DNA from: Tigriopus japonicus
Lineage: Eukaryota > Arthropoda > Copepoda > Harpacticoida > Harpacticidae
Assembly: GCA_010645155.1 (NCBI GenBank)
Contig: CM021317.1
Coordinates: 8,521,740-8,585,739 of the forward strand
Length of the DNA stretch: 64,000 nt
Direction of reading: 5' to 3'
Numbering within the stretch: the first letter of the stretch is position 1; each line of letters starts with the position of its first letter. Positions 37,269 to 49,257 of this stretch are shown in pieces. A model generated the notes under the pieces. It saw only the letters and a list, made by a program, of their open reading frames with translations, was not told the origin of the DNA and made no database searches. The position numbers and the translations under genes are program-made.

Positions 37269-38642
37269 TTATAATTGCTCCAAAAGTGTCAAGTTGATGG
37301 GTAAAAGAGGGTAGTCGGGTCCTTCAGATGCCTTGAATTGCATGAGAACAATAAGATACGTTAAAATGACTCCCATGCCGGACAGGAAGGACCGATTGGA
37401 CAGGGTGAAAAAGTTCTGAGGGGAGATGGCTTCTTTGGTGCTTAATCGCCTGATGAGTACACTGAGTCTGAAATCTTGTTCTGATCTCGTTTCTGGGTTG
37501 GCCAAAAGGTGGTCCTCCAATGATTTTAGGGCCTGTTGCTTCCCGTCGATTAGAGCTTGACCTGCTCTACTTAGAAAGAAAATACGCAGAAAGAAGAATG
37601 CCCCCAACAATCCAAAGGACGCCGAGAAACAAATAACTAGGACCCCGATCTTGGGTCCGAATAGGATGGATTTGGAGATGTAGGAGGAGATAACCGCGGA
37701 TAAGGCGCTTGAAATACCTGAGTTCAGAACAAAGATTCCAAACACATCGTTGAATTCATCCACAATGCCACAGAGGCTCAAACCATGGTCAACCAGCTCC
37801 TGAAAATCATGTTCAGGCCTCTTCAGTTCCTTTTTTTCGGTGGGCTTTGGTTTTGCATCCAAAGATTTGATTGACCGAAGTTTTTCAATCATCTGACCCC
37901 AAGCAAAGAAATGTAAGGAGACTATAGTGATCATATAATGCAGTAAATATTCAGCTGAGCAAATCATGGCGGAACAAAATCCAAAAATAGCTTGCGCGCA
38001 AAGTGTGACCAAAGTCAGCCATTTCAAAACAGGGTGATTCGTGGGAAAATATTCTTCACATAAGAGATGCCAAGACCATCCCAAAAAGAAGACGGCCAAA
38101 ATGGAGATGACATTGATGAGGCACATGTATTTAGTGGATTTTCTTCGCGATTGCACGGCCATGGAGTGAGATGGGAAGTGAACCGACAACTCGGCCAGAT
38201 TTTGACACAGTCTTGACATTTTGTTCCTCTGAATGGTGAAACTGGCAAAGAAAAGGAAATTCGATATCATGGTGACAACATTCAAAATGAATTGGGCCAA
38301 AATGTCCATGGCAGACAAGCCGTAAGAGCGGGCTATTCGTTGGAAGTCGTCGATGTCAATGGTGTTGTCATGATGGACCCAAAGGACGATGGCCATGATA
38401 GGAATCACCTTGACAAACGCCAGAAGAGCGGCTTTGTACGTGTAGGTCTTGTCGAACTCGATCTTTTCGGCTCGTTTTCCGCGGACTATCAAAGGGAAGC
38501 CAAGGAAAATGGAGAATCGTGACAAAATGTGTCGGATCTCCTCCAAAGGCCCAACCACTACCATCGCGGCCAAGATCTGAATTGGAACTGATGTAACATT
38601 GTGTGTTCCATTTGGCGTAATTGCCGCCGTCAAATTGGACAT
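37269..38642 (-). CDS. Gustatory receptor (7tm_7 family), single exon
   Basis: This is one uninterrupted frame of 457 residues. Hydrophobic segments fall at about 71-89, 112-136, 173-193, 206-228, 296-318, 332-356 and 418-437, seven in all. The last one carries TYLIVLMQF at 429-437, the TYxxxxxQF signature of insect and crustacean gustatory receptors. FSIFLGFPLIVRGKR near residue 43 resembles the first intracellular region of the family. A charged loop (K264-H278) separates segments four and five. Family members are ligand-gated cation channels in chemosensory neurons, with the N-terminus inside the cell; the ligand cannot be told from sequence. The usual short 3' exons of insect members are absent here: the whole protein is in one exon. 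Confidence 0.85.
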   Translation of the reverse strand: MSNLTAAITPNGTHNVTSVPIQILAAMVVVGPLEEIRHILSRFSIFLGFPLIVRGKRAEKIEFDKTYTYKAALLAFVKVIPIMAIVLWVHHDNTIDIDDFQRIARSYGLSAMDILAQFILNVVTMISNFLFFASFTIQRNKMSRLCQNLAELSVHFPSHSMAVQSRRKSTKYMCLINVISILAVFFLGWSWHLLCEEYFPTNHPVLKWLTLVTLCAQAIFGFCSAMICSAEYLLHYMITIVSLHFFAWGQMIEKLRSIKSLDAKPKPTEKKELKRPEHDFQELVDHGLSLCGIVDEFNDVFGIFVLNSGISSALSAVISSYISKSILFGPKIGVLVICFSASFGLLGAFFFLRIFFLSRAGQALIDGKQQALKSLEDHLLANPETRSEQDFRLSVLIRRLSTKEAISPQNFFTLSNRSFLSGMGVILTYLIVLMQFKASEGPDYPLLPINLTLLEQL

Positions 38643-38919
38643 TGGAAACGTTCATATTTGTCGACCCACCTTTTGAGGTAATTTGAGGATGACGGGAATA
38701 TCCAATTTGTTTGTGATGCAATTATTGGTAATTATTCCACGGAGACTTTTACGTTTCAACGTCAAGTTTTTTTTACAAAAAGCGAATGTTTTTTTAATAC
38801 CGTGCAAAAAACGTATCAAAATGTCATTTCTAAAGGGTGCAAAATACTACTAGTAATAATAAAGGCTAAATAGACAAATGTCCCGAGATTCAGGAAATTT
38901 TACGCTTCATACCTTCTCT

Positions 38920-39361
38920 CATAGAGGTCTATAGAGAGGAGATATTAGAGCAGGCCGGTCGTGAAATTTCATTGTGGGCTGCAAGGGCCGTTTATCATCA
39001 GCGACTAGTTGAAACTTGCCAAACAAACGTATTTGTAGAAGGGAAAATTTTGAAAAACTTGTAGTTTTCGGCATGTGGCCTCCTGCTTACTGTTTGCTTC
39101 TCCCAAATTATACTAATGTGCTCAATGAAGATGATAATTTGATTCACAGGCATTAGTTTTCGCAATTATAGGATTTGGCATTGAAAATACGTCTTGCGCA
39201 CTTTCATTTGTACTATGATCTTCCCCTTGTTTGGGCAAGTATTTCACGATATTCTTCGGAAATATTTGCCTTTTCACGCAACTTATGGGCAACTTTGGCC
39301 AGTATCAGCTAGAAACAAGGCAGACAAAATGACGACAATGGCCTCTCTATAGACCTCTATG
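38920..39361. mobile_element. MITE family Y, copy 2, hAT-like
   Basis: The terminal repeats CATAGAGGTCTATAGAGAGG (38920..38939) and its exact complement (39342..39361) are perfect over 20 bases. The flanks CCTTCTCT at 38912..38919 and 39362..39369 are an exact 8-bp target duplication, the hAT (or P) size. It is 442 bp and non-coding. It sits inside or against a LINE remnant that continues at 39370. Confidence 0.85.
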
Positions 39362-39784
39362 CCTTCTCTGAGTACTGTACAGCCCTAACTTTTGGAGTCT
39401 CTCCCAATACGAGAGCTCTCTCATTCCTGTGATGTTCCTAGTGAAACATCTTTGGACCTGCTCGACCTTTTGCAAACCTGCCTAGCCCATTGGAGCCCAA
39501 ATAGGGGAAGCATATTCTAGATGCGGTTGAACAATCGACTTGTACAAAGTTAGCATTGTAACACTGTCTTCGGACTTGAAAGTGCGATAGATCCAGCCAC
39601 ACGTTTGAAATGCCTTCCCCACTTTCCACTGGATATGCTCATCAAACTTTCCATGATCTTGGATGACAACCCCTAAATCCCTCATGGACAATACGTGCTA
39701 AATATCACAACCTCCATTGTCTTGGAGTGGAACATCTAATTTTGACATCCCATACGTCATTGTGCGGAATTTCAAAAGAACTTT
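39362..39784 (-). mobile_element. LINE reverse transcriptase 3' fragment (broken)
   Basis: Minus-strand translation gives RDLGVVIQDHGKFDEHI, then KAFQTCGWIYRTFKSED, LYKSIVQPHLEYASPIWAP, an in-frame TAG, LQKVEQVQRCFTRNITGM and LSYWERLQKLGLYSTQRR. This is the C-terminal thumb region typical of jockey/CR1-like LINE ORF2. A further stop is seen upstream near 39710. It is a dead 5'-truncated copy. Confidence 0.8.
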
Positions 39785-39789
39785 AAAAA

Positions 39790-41150
39790 AAACTTCAACA
39801 AGGCAGCACGTGATCACATTGGTGACCCCAACGTGATCACCTTTTTTTGTGTGACCAAAATTAACCTAAAATCACCTCGGGGTCACGTGCAATGTTTTTT
39901 GTCCTACTATATTTGTTTGTGCCTTTTTGCATGAATATTCTGAAGAAAAAAAAAATCCTCAAATTTATTCAAATAATCTTCATTTGGCATGCTTAAACTT
40001 ATTACACGTGGTCAAAAAATTTGCCCAAACCCGAGAAAATTGAGGAATGATGGAAATAGCACAGTGAATAAATTTGCAGGCCTCATTAGTAACGAGAAAA
40101 CGGATTAAAACCACAGATTTGTACAGATACGACATACTGAGCTGGACAAGTGTTTCATTTTTTTCGAATTTATTCGCCTATTGGCAACCGCACGACGAAT
40201 GTTTACAAAAATCCGCTCGTCAGCTGTCCTCGTTTGAGGCTTGTCAACAAATCTCAAAAACTGTTTCTTCTGTACTCGAGAGTTGTCTCTTAGTACTAAA
40301 ATGGCTTGTATCAATCCAAAATAAGTAACTAATATTGATGATGACAGAGTAACAGTTCTACAAATGAAATGCACAATAATAGTCAGGATAGAGGAATCTT
40401 TGTAGCTTTTCATAAAAATGATGTGGTGCCTAAAAACTTTGTTAATAACTTAAAGAAAAAAAAGACAAACGTAGGTACATTTGTAATGTTCAATTAATGA
40501 GGGGATGGAGATATTTTTGGTACATTTTAAGTTCATTAAAACATATCTTGTTTTTTTCCAACAAATCATGGTGCTAATACTATTAGAAACCTATACTTAG
40601 TATTAAAATCACAATGTTGGAAAGTACATTTTCACAATTTTCATTTTTTTAGTTTATCCTCCATCAAAGGAATAATAATTAACGCAATTTTCATGTTCTG
40701 GTGAGTGTATAATAGGTCTCTATTGAAGGTCAATTAAACAGATGTGCTACTTTCTTTAAATGACGTTCACATTTATTACACAATGCTGTTTGTCCCCATC
40801 CAATTGTTTCCGAAGCAAATATTATCCCATTTTGGCATCATAGACCTGGTTTTTCATTGTATTGATTTATATTTTCAGACAAAAGATTGCACCTAAGTAC
40901 AATTATTATTCAGAACTTTTATTTAAATTGCATTAAGGAGGTATCATATCAAGTTGTCAACATGGAATATGAAACACTTGAAAGGTCATCCCGGGTCATC
41001 TTTACACATTGGCTGGGAGTGTTTAAATCGTACTTAGGCTATAAAGGGCATATTTTGATTCTATTTCATAAAGAATACAGCTAACTTTCTTATCTAGAAA
41101 GCACCATCATACTGCACAATGGGTGTACCGAAATACAAAGAGAAAGGGTT
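39790..41150. other. No gene recognised
   Basis: AT-rich sequence. A GTGATCAC-rich segment at 39800..39890 (CACGTGATCAC, ACGTGATCACC) is palindromic but short. Confidence 0.45.
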
Positions 41151-41151
41151 C

Positions 41152-42360
41152 CAGGACAACTCGACCCAGCGGACAACTCGACCCAGGACAACTCGACCCA
41201 CCGGACAACTCGACCCAGCGGACAACTCGACCCAGCGGACAACTCGACCCAGGACAACTAGACCCACCGGACAACTCGACCCACCGGACAACTCGACCCA
41301 CCGGACAACTCGACCCACCAGACAACTCGACCCAATACATAACTCAACCATGCAGAAATCCCGCCCCATGACATAACTAAACTCAGTTTACAAATTGACC
41401 AAGAAAACTTAACCTACCACACACATGACTTAGCATGTAACTTGACCCGATTGCCAATTTAACTTTACATTATTCGATTCAATGAATTAAGTTATTGACC
41501 AGAACAATTCCTGGCTGTATTATTGAAAATTTGGTAAGAAAACTATATTTACACTTAGCAAAGGCCAAACCGCTCAGAGAAGGCCAATCAGAGAATCATT
41601 GTTACACCAAAAAAATCTCACAAAAAAAATCAATTGTTTGGGGGATCTTTTTCATGATGTAATGGTATACACTGCATGAGAAAATAGTGTATCAAAGTTT
41701 AAGCTGAAATTGTTTGCCGCTTTACCATTTCAATTATTTCTGAATCTTTGGATGCCCCAAAGATGGTTATTTTATCAGTAAATGTGCTCTTCCAAAGATT
41801 GATTGAAATGATATGCCTAAATGTTCAAATTGGCGTAACAAAAACGCTTTTTTACTGTAATTCATGTTATGTTTTGACACAGAGAGCTGAAAATGATTCT
41901 TTTTATTCTCATTTAATTAAATGATTTGTGGCACTTACACACAAGAAGTGCTGTTATTTTTGTTATTTTCTGAAAATAATCATATTGTTCATGTTAATGT
42001 TCAAAGAATTAATGGCACATGTTGTTCTTGTTTCTTCTGATAAGAATACATTAGGGCACATATTCGGTATAATAAAAGACTTTGACACGCTTTTTAAAAA
42101 ATACTCCTTTAAAAAAATTAAACCAATTTAGTTTAACAAAATTGGTTTAATTTAGAAAAGAGAAATGAATTAGTGTGTCGAGTTGTCTGGGGGGTCGAGT
42201 TGTCCGGTGGGTTGAGTTGTCCGGTGGGTCGAGTTATCCAGTAGGTCGAGTTGTCCAGTGGGTCGAGTTGTCCGGTGGGTCGAGTTGTCCGGTGGGTCGA
42301 GTTGTCCGGTGGGTCGAGTTGTCCTGGGTCGAGTTGTCCGCTGGGTCGAGTTGTCCTGTC
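41152..42360. mobile_element. Foldback-type element with minisatellite arms
   Basis: The left arm 41154..41335 is about eleven copies of ACAACTCGACCCACCGG and its variants (GCGG or AGG ends). The right arm 42175..42358 is the same array reversed. Reading inward from each end, the first 50 or so bases have the same order of variants (GCGG, AGG, CCGG), so the arms are inverted copies of one array and not two independent ones. The 840 bases between are AT-rich and show no gene. Long, internally repeated inverted arms are the mark of FB/Galileo-like elements. Confidence 0.72.
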
Positions 42361-43237
42361 ACCAAGAGAAAGTATATTGAAGCCAACAAATTATTTCTAA
42401 ACTAACCACTACACCGGAATGGGACGTGAAAGTGCAGTAGTTGTTTTATTTTGTTCATATGTCTAGTGCCTTTTCCATCACATTTTGTGAAAACTATGTT
42501 GTGTCACAACAATGTTCTATTCAATTATTCAAAATTCCTTCTTCTTTCTCTCTGCTTTTGTTCATAACCAACTCTATGATCAATCCTGCTTTCACATCCC
42601 ATCATCATCCAAGGATATTTTTGCATTATTTTACTCAGCCATAGGTAAGATTGCACATTACAAATCTCAAGTATCAAACATGTTAAGAAAACATTTCCGA
42701 AATACGGCTGTATATTCTATAAGGCTTTATATTTCATGAGCTAGCAAATAACTTTAGATAAATTTCACTATGTGCTGTCTGCTCTTAACAGCCTGATCAG
42801 ATCGAATCTCTGTTCATTAATTTTATTTAGGAAAATGTATAATTTTTGTTTCTCTTTTGATTCACATGGCCATTTAAGACATTATTGAAAGTCTTATTGG
42901 TCCTTTTTCCCTATTTGGGTGGCTCAAATGAACGTACTTTAATGAAATTCGTCAAAATTAGGCCCAACTTTCACCACAACATACTAAATCATCGAGCAAA
43001 GAAACATGTTTTGCTCGAAAGTGTTGTTTTGAATTTTCAAGCGCTCTCGCGCCGGCCCGCAATCAGCTAAGGCTACTTCAAATTGTCACTTAGAAGAAAA
43101 CAGAACCCTTTAGTTGCGTAAGCAATTTTGCTGATGTTGCGTGAAGATTGAAGTTGCCTAATTATGGTCCGTTCGAATAATTAGCAATTGTTTCACAAAA
43201 TAAATCCCACGTGGTATATCTGGATATTTTCCAACAC

Positions 43238-43345
43238 CAAATGTCCAAGATTGGTTCGGATTTTGTCCAAAATTGCTTCGGATTTTGCCCAAGGTTGCCT
43301 CGGATTTTGTCCAAGACCAATTTAAATACTGTCAAAGACCGAGTT
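43238..43345 (+). repeat. Degenerate 22-bp tandem repeat
   Basis: At least three units like TTGCTTCGGATTTTGTCCAA run in tandem and decay to the right (CAAGACC, CAAAGACC). It is non-coding. Confidence 0.6.
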
Positions 43346-43673
43346 GATTATTGTTCAAGACGCATTCGGAGATCTAAGAACGATTCAATCATTAATCAAG
43401 ACTGTTCCGGATATTTAAAGATTGATTCAATAATATCGGATTGTACGGGAAAAAATATATATTAATTTTGGATGAAATTTCTGAAAACCATACAAAGAAA
43501 TGTTTCTGACCCAGAAAACTAAGAGGAACAAATTTGGTTGAGTATTAGCCAAGTCAGAAGTAGCATACGTTAGTTGCCGTTTAAAGGTTGCTGTGGTTTA
43601 TTTTGATACGTTACGTTCAGTTGCCGATGTATGAAATACCATTCCTTTTTCCTCTCTCTACTTTTTCCAACAG

Positions 43674-43740
43674 GAATTCAGAGGTAATGCGTTCCTCACT
43701 TTGGAGGAAGGAACGGGAACTGTAATGCGTTCCTTTTTTC
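43674..43740. repeat. Dispersed repeat, partner of 24399..24475
   Basis: GAATTCAGAGGTAAT ... GAACGGGAACTGTAAT matches the other copy. No ends or duplication could be placed. Confidence 0.5.
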
Positions 43741-44138
43741 GAGGAACGGCTATAGCCCTGTGTGAATGGCAGTCAAGTGAGACCGCTACTGGTCTAGCTA
43801 ATTTTTGTTTGCATTTATGATCTTTTTTCACAAGCAGGGCGCTACAAGTAATCATACCATTTTGTTTGTCTTGTGAATTGAAAAACTTGGTAAAATAATT
43901 TATCGTTTTTCACTTAACCTAACCTTCTTAGCTACCTTGATGCCCTAATCATTAATTATTTATTAATCAAATCTAGACCATAAAACAAAAAGAAAGGTTG
44001 AAATATGTGTTCATTTTCATTGTGACACCTAAAATATCTGGTCACCCTGTCTCTAGCTCATGAACACTCACGAGTTCCAGCGGTTCGAGCGTCAGAAGCA
44101 GTCTACGTTTGAGGTTTGGTACTTCATGGCGTAGGTAT

Positions 44139-44935
44139 TATGGACTGTTTCCCGCGGTAGAAAGTGTGAGTCAGCTGCCACTGACTCAAAATGCAGTTCT
44201 CAACTTCAAATGCTGTCAACTTCGAACGAACTGTTCCCCCACGTCTTGGAGGGTGATGCAACGCACACAAATTAGTAGTTGGTTGCATTGCCCCAAGGGA
44301 TGAGACATGAGGCAGTACATGAAGTACTGTTTCGGGTCATTGTGAGGAAGGTTGGGATTAAATCTCCATCTGACTGCATACTTCTAGACTGAATTCTTTT
44401 GAGTCAAAATTTAATTTTGAACCATCTTCCTATGCAATCAATTCCCAAAATATCCCATTAGCTTCCAAAACATAGGTAGGAACTCATAATTCTTCATGGA
44501 ACAACCATTATCAGGGATGTGCCCTATAAATAAATAACTTCTAATTACATAATGGATCAACATCGGAGCAATTAAAAGTTTGGCCCAATTAGACCTTTTA
44601 AGATAGGTTCTACCACATTGCATGACCATTTTTGTCTTTTGTTTTTTCCAATAGATTATTTGCGTTTAAATATAAACCAAAGTATTTCATTATTCTGTTT
44701 AAGTCACTTTAGAGGAGGAACATTACAAGAATGCCATTGCAAAAAAACGGAATGTAGATGTTTTTAGCACTGTTTTATGTTCAGAACATCACTTCTCGGC
44801 GCTCAGAAATGCAGAGCGCTGCATTGTCAAAATGGATCTACTTTTCCTTTCGGCGTAGGTGCATTTCAGAAAACTTTTCAGGTGATTGCAAATGACAGCT
44901 GACTCACACTTTCTACCGCGGGAAACAGTCCATAC
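44139..44935. mobile_element. hAT-like non-autonomous element
   Basis: Inverted ends TATGGACTGTTTCCCGCGG, continuing to GTCAGCTG, match for about 38 bases at both ends. The flanks GTAGGTAT (44131..44138) and GTAAGTAT (44936..44943) agree at 7 of 8. The 797-bp body has no transposase frame. Confidence 0.75.
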
Positions 44936-44978
44936 GTAAGTATCGGTATGATGTGGTTGTGCAAGGATATCCTTGGAG

Positions 44979-45275
44979 TAGTGATGTGACTTGGTGTGTT
45001 GGGCAAGCTTTTTTGCGCGAGGTCGCAAGGTAGGGTCACCTAATGGAGATTTCGTATTGTGCTCAGCTCTATCAGCAAACACAAATTTGAGTGTCATTTG
45101 CAACCCTGTTCAGAAGTCACAAAAGTTAGGGACGCCGTTCCGTTCTCCTTGATAAAAAAACAGGTTTTTGAAGATTGGTAAGCAAAGCCGAATACGATTT
45201 CACAAAGGTCGATTGGCGACACTACCTTACGACCTCGCGCAAAAAGCTTGCCCAACACACCAAGTCACATCACTA
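44979..45275. mobile_element. MITE family W, copy 1, hAT-like
   Basis: The ends TAGTGATGTGACTTGG and complement are perfect for 16 bases, and a longer inverted match (GGGCAAGCTTTTTTGCGCGA) follows. CCTTGGAG on both sides (44971..44978, 45276..45283) is an exact 8-bp duplication. It is 297 bp and non-coding. Copy 2 is at 52598. Confidence 0.92.
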
Positions 45276-45292
45276 CCTTGGAGTGATTGTAT

Positions 45293-45857
45293 TATAAACG
45301 GCTGTAAGAGAATCTGCGGTCACGGCAGCTTTAGTGACAGCTTCGTCAACACATAGCCTTATGGGCAAGCCCATCCACCGATCTGTGAGCTCATCCAAAC
45401 GTCGCCAAACAAGGTAGAGAATGGTGGACTGGAAGTAGAAGAAGTACCTGGATGTCTAGAGCCTGAGGTGCAAGAGGGGAGAAGTACGAGGAGAAGCGGG
45501 AAGCGCATGGTTGCACTGAACGGCGTCAAACGACGTAGAGAACGGTTGACAAAGAATAACAAGAAAGAAGTGCGAGGGGAAGCGCCAGCAGCAGCTAAGG
45601 ACTCAAGACTAAGAGAGAGTGTACAGCTAAAGAGATGGCACGTTTGGAAGCAACAAAAGCTGGCGTGCCCTGAGCTGAGAGTTCAAAGTGTTTCTCTCAA
45701 GCCACCTAAGTAGTTCTCTTGTCTACTCCCAAGGAGCGAGCTCGGGGTTAGCCCTTAGTGGCGCCAAAGGTGAGTGAGGTGGAGATGCCTCTAGCTATCC
45801 CTCTCTCCTTACGCACAAAAGCTGCCGTGACCACAGATTCTCCTACAGCCGTTTATA
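45293..45857. mobile_element. Inverted-repeat element with 10-bp duplication
   Basis: Ends TATAAACGGCTGTAAGAGAA and the near complement at the right match over about 40 bases. GTGATTGTAT stands on both sides (45283..45292, 45858..45867), an exact 10-bp duplication; a size of 8-11 fits Mutator-like elements. The interior is GC-richer than the surroundings and has an 81-codon Lys/Arg-rich frame (45468..45713) that I do not regard as proven coding. Confidence 0.8.
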
Positions 45858-46637
45858 GTGATTGTATTGGGAGGTTTGATTTTCGAAATCCGAAGACTCC
45901 GGCAAACTGTCGAGGCTCTTTACCAAGACAACCAAGCTCTTCGGCAAAGCTTCGAGGCTCTTCGGCAAAGCTTCGAGGCTCTTCGCATAGAAAACCAAGA
46001 CCTCGGAGCACTCTTGGCCGAGCCCGCTTGATCCGACCAAGAGCACTCTGATCCCGAGCTTGAGGGTCTTCATGCCTTATTTGATACCCCGGACAGTGGC
46101 GTTCAATAAGGTAGTAAATAGGTAAAATTTGCCAAGGATAATTAGAATTTGCTGGATTGAACACGGCTGAGGCCCTCTAAAACTGAAGTTTGCTCGCCCA
46201 TTGTCAGGTTACAACTGTATTTCTTTCGGAAAAAAGGAATGGAATTACTTTGTACAAATAACATCTTTTGAAGTAGGCATTAATTTTCAAAGTTATTTCA
46301 GGTTTACTTTTAAGCTTCTAATCACGCTAACTTGATGCAAGAGTTTTTTGCTTTGAGTTATTGGTCATTGGAGGTGGGATTTGATTATTTTGGCTTAAGG
46401 TTCTTTTATACGTAAAGACACTCAAAATCTTGGAAGAAGCTTGTTTAACTTCATGTGGACTTTGGGTGAAAATTGTATATTAGTAATTCAAAAATGTTAA
46501 TATTAGAAATATAATTCCAATGATAGAAATAACTATCATTGCAGGCTATACTAAAAGCAAGATGATGCCCATTTATCAAAACATGCTTGGAAACAGTTGG
46601 CCGACAAAATGAAAAATTAATCCCATTTTACCCCCCA

Positions 46638-48931
46638 CACGTATCCGCCACAGTCATCTGAGGGTATTTTTATATATAAAAATATATTTCATCAGTACAT
46701 ATAAGTAGTCTACAAATTTAGAATTTATTTTGCAGTTTAGCGAAGCTAAAGATATTTGACAGCCATTAAAAATACAGAAGAGCATCAAGTAATTGCTCTT
46801 CTTGAATAAAAAACAGTTTTTAAGTACGTGGAATTTCTGCTCTGCGCCAAAATCCATTTCAGATCCCTAAACTAGTTAAAAGGCATTTTTCTTTGAGCAA
46901 TTTCTTGCGCCTAAATCATTAGGGATGAGTTTCGAAATAGTGTGTTGCCACTTTTGACTCGAAGTGTAATTGCTGTTAAAAGAGGTGGGTTGTAGTAACT
47001 TTTTGACCAAAGACCTGTTCCATTGGTAGTTATAAAAATGGCTTTCGAATTGGTAGTGCTGCCATATTTTACTTGTGGTATGATAGTATTCCGTAGACGC
47101 ACTTTTATCTCATGACCTTTGACCTGATTAGACAGTTGTTGTCGAGTTTGCATAGAATAAAGGCGCATGAAAGTACGTTCCGGGTTGGATATATTCGCGT
47201 GGCCATGAACCAACACAACAACTTGGAGATTAGGTATCCTTTTCATTTGAGAAGTTTAGTAGTGGTAAGCTTTTTGACCCTTAAGGACCAAAATGGCAAA
47301 AGTAAGGCAAAATACGAACTCAAAATCCATCAGTAAAAATCATTGAAAATGTCTCAACCTCTTTTATGAGGGTCGTTCTTGCTCAGTAGTTTCAGTAGTA
47401 TTGGCTGATATTTGAAACCTTGCATCAAAGATTCCTTAAAAGGCTTGAACCCCCTCTGAATAATACAGTACTTTTGTTTTCAACCATGTATGCATTTCGT
47501 ATTGCAGTGTTCAAGGGGTTGTCATATTCGTGCAAAACTATGCTAGGTGATTTCTCATCTATTTGACACGAGAACGTCTTGATACTGTAACAGAAACTTG
47601 ATTACAAATAATTAAACAAACATCTTGTATTGCAGTCTTAGTGGCTTTGATAAGTTTAGTTTGTATTTCAACGAGAAAACAAACACATTTTGACAGTTTG
47701 GCAAGTTTTCAATGAGTAATACTTTTTAACATAGTTTGTTACATATCTCATCCATCCATTGCTTTGCTTCACAAACATCCGTTGAATTCACAATTGAAAG
47801 AAATGACTAGAAGTCTGAGAAGTCAATTTTGGTTTTGGAACTGTCTGCTTCTTTCAATAACAAATTGTTTCTTCGTCCTAAGGGAGTTTTGAGTAAATCC
47901 ATTCTTCTTTGGATGGCTTTGCATCTTGGCAACTTGGGTCTTCTCAATCTGAACAAAAAAGACCCCTGAACCTGGTCTGAAACATTGACAACTCGAGCAT
48001 GCATTAGATCTGGTCAGAATGATTGGAATAGGATGAGATGGCCACAATTAATAAACAAACCATGTGCGTTTAGACATAATGGTCACTGATTATGGAGTAA
48101 TCAATTGTTTTAATATTTGGGTGAAATTTATTAATCACAGGTAGGCCATGGAGGACGAAGTCCATGATAGGTCAATGGCTTTTAACCACATCTCTTTAGG
48201 CTTTGATGAAGAATCTGTGAGCGCTGTGAGTGATGAACATTTTGAGTGCTTTTTCCACTTAATATTGGATGTCACTCTTGAATTCAGATTCGCAAGACCT
48301 TATATGGAACTTGTGTAACTTGGTCGCAGAACAATTGGCAAAACAATTTGGCACAAAACTGAAGATATGATGTGAAACAACTTTTGATTTCACTTTGCTG
48401 TTGTTGTTGTATCGGGAGTTTATTTTTGCACAAAACACATGTTTCAGTAAAAAAATAACTGGTCAGTATTACATGTATGCATTTTTGAGAAACAAATAGA
48501 ACGTGTGGTTGAAGTAAAAATGAGGGTGAGGTTATACAAAGAGTTATATATGTAAAAATAAGTGTGAAAGAGAAAAACAATTTTTTGGGTGTTTTTTTGT
48601 GTTTCTTTGTAAACACAAAATTTTCCTCCTGAGTGAAATGGGCACTGTATGTCGATGAAATAAGTGATGGCGGTCGACACCTCACATTTCATGGCTCTGT
48701 TTATTTCTCAGAGGGTTGAACGGAGGTGCTTGATTGGCTGATCTAGTGTGAAAAATGCGCGCCAAATTTCAAACGAACGTAATATTTTAATTGCAATTTA
48801 GTTTCATATTTCATCTGGAAAATAACATGCGACAAATGTTTTTGAAATCTTCACCACATGAAGTGCTAGCAGTTTTTGTCAAAATTCAGCAAAAATTGCA
48901 AATACCCTCAGATGACTGTGGCGGATACGTG
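46638..48931. mobile_element. 2.3-kb element with 32-bp perfect inverted repeats
   Basis: The ends 46638..46669 and 48900..48931 (CACGTATCCGCCACAGTCAT...) are exact complements over 32 bases. I see no target duplication. Frames inside are short (longest 133 codons at 48284..48685, minus, low complexity), and none resembles a transposase. The superfamily is not known to me. Confidence 0.7.
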
Positions 48932-49257
48932 CACAATTAAACAAGTACTTATCTTACGACCAGAGAGAACAATTATGTGCGATTGCAATGAAAAATAAAT
49001 CAATTTGTATTGAAGGATGAGTCAAAAATAAAAGGTAGACTTCGTGTGCAACTTGTTTTTTGGCAAAGTACTAGATGAGTTTTCGTTTCAAAGATGTACA
49101 TACTCTTGAAAAAACTTCCAAGGTATTTTTCAATAAAGCCAAATGATTTTTTTTGGTGACTTCGAATCGGTATAACTATTACTTTATCAAAACTTTTAAT
49201 TTCGTCACAAGTGCTCTGGTTATATGGTTATACTTTGATTTAGGTTAGACTGAATCT

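Noticed and set aside
41154..41335. CRISPR-like or coding repeat array
   Set aside because: There are no unique spacers, the units are contiguous, and an inverted partner lies 840 bases away; it is a minisatellite arm in a eukaryote.
45468..46050. LTR retrotransposon with a TGGCGCC primer site at about 45760 and a gag-like coiled coil after it
   Set aside because: The supposed primer site lies inside the 45293..45857 inverted-repeat element, no LTR pair is found, and the coiled-coil frame crosses the element border.
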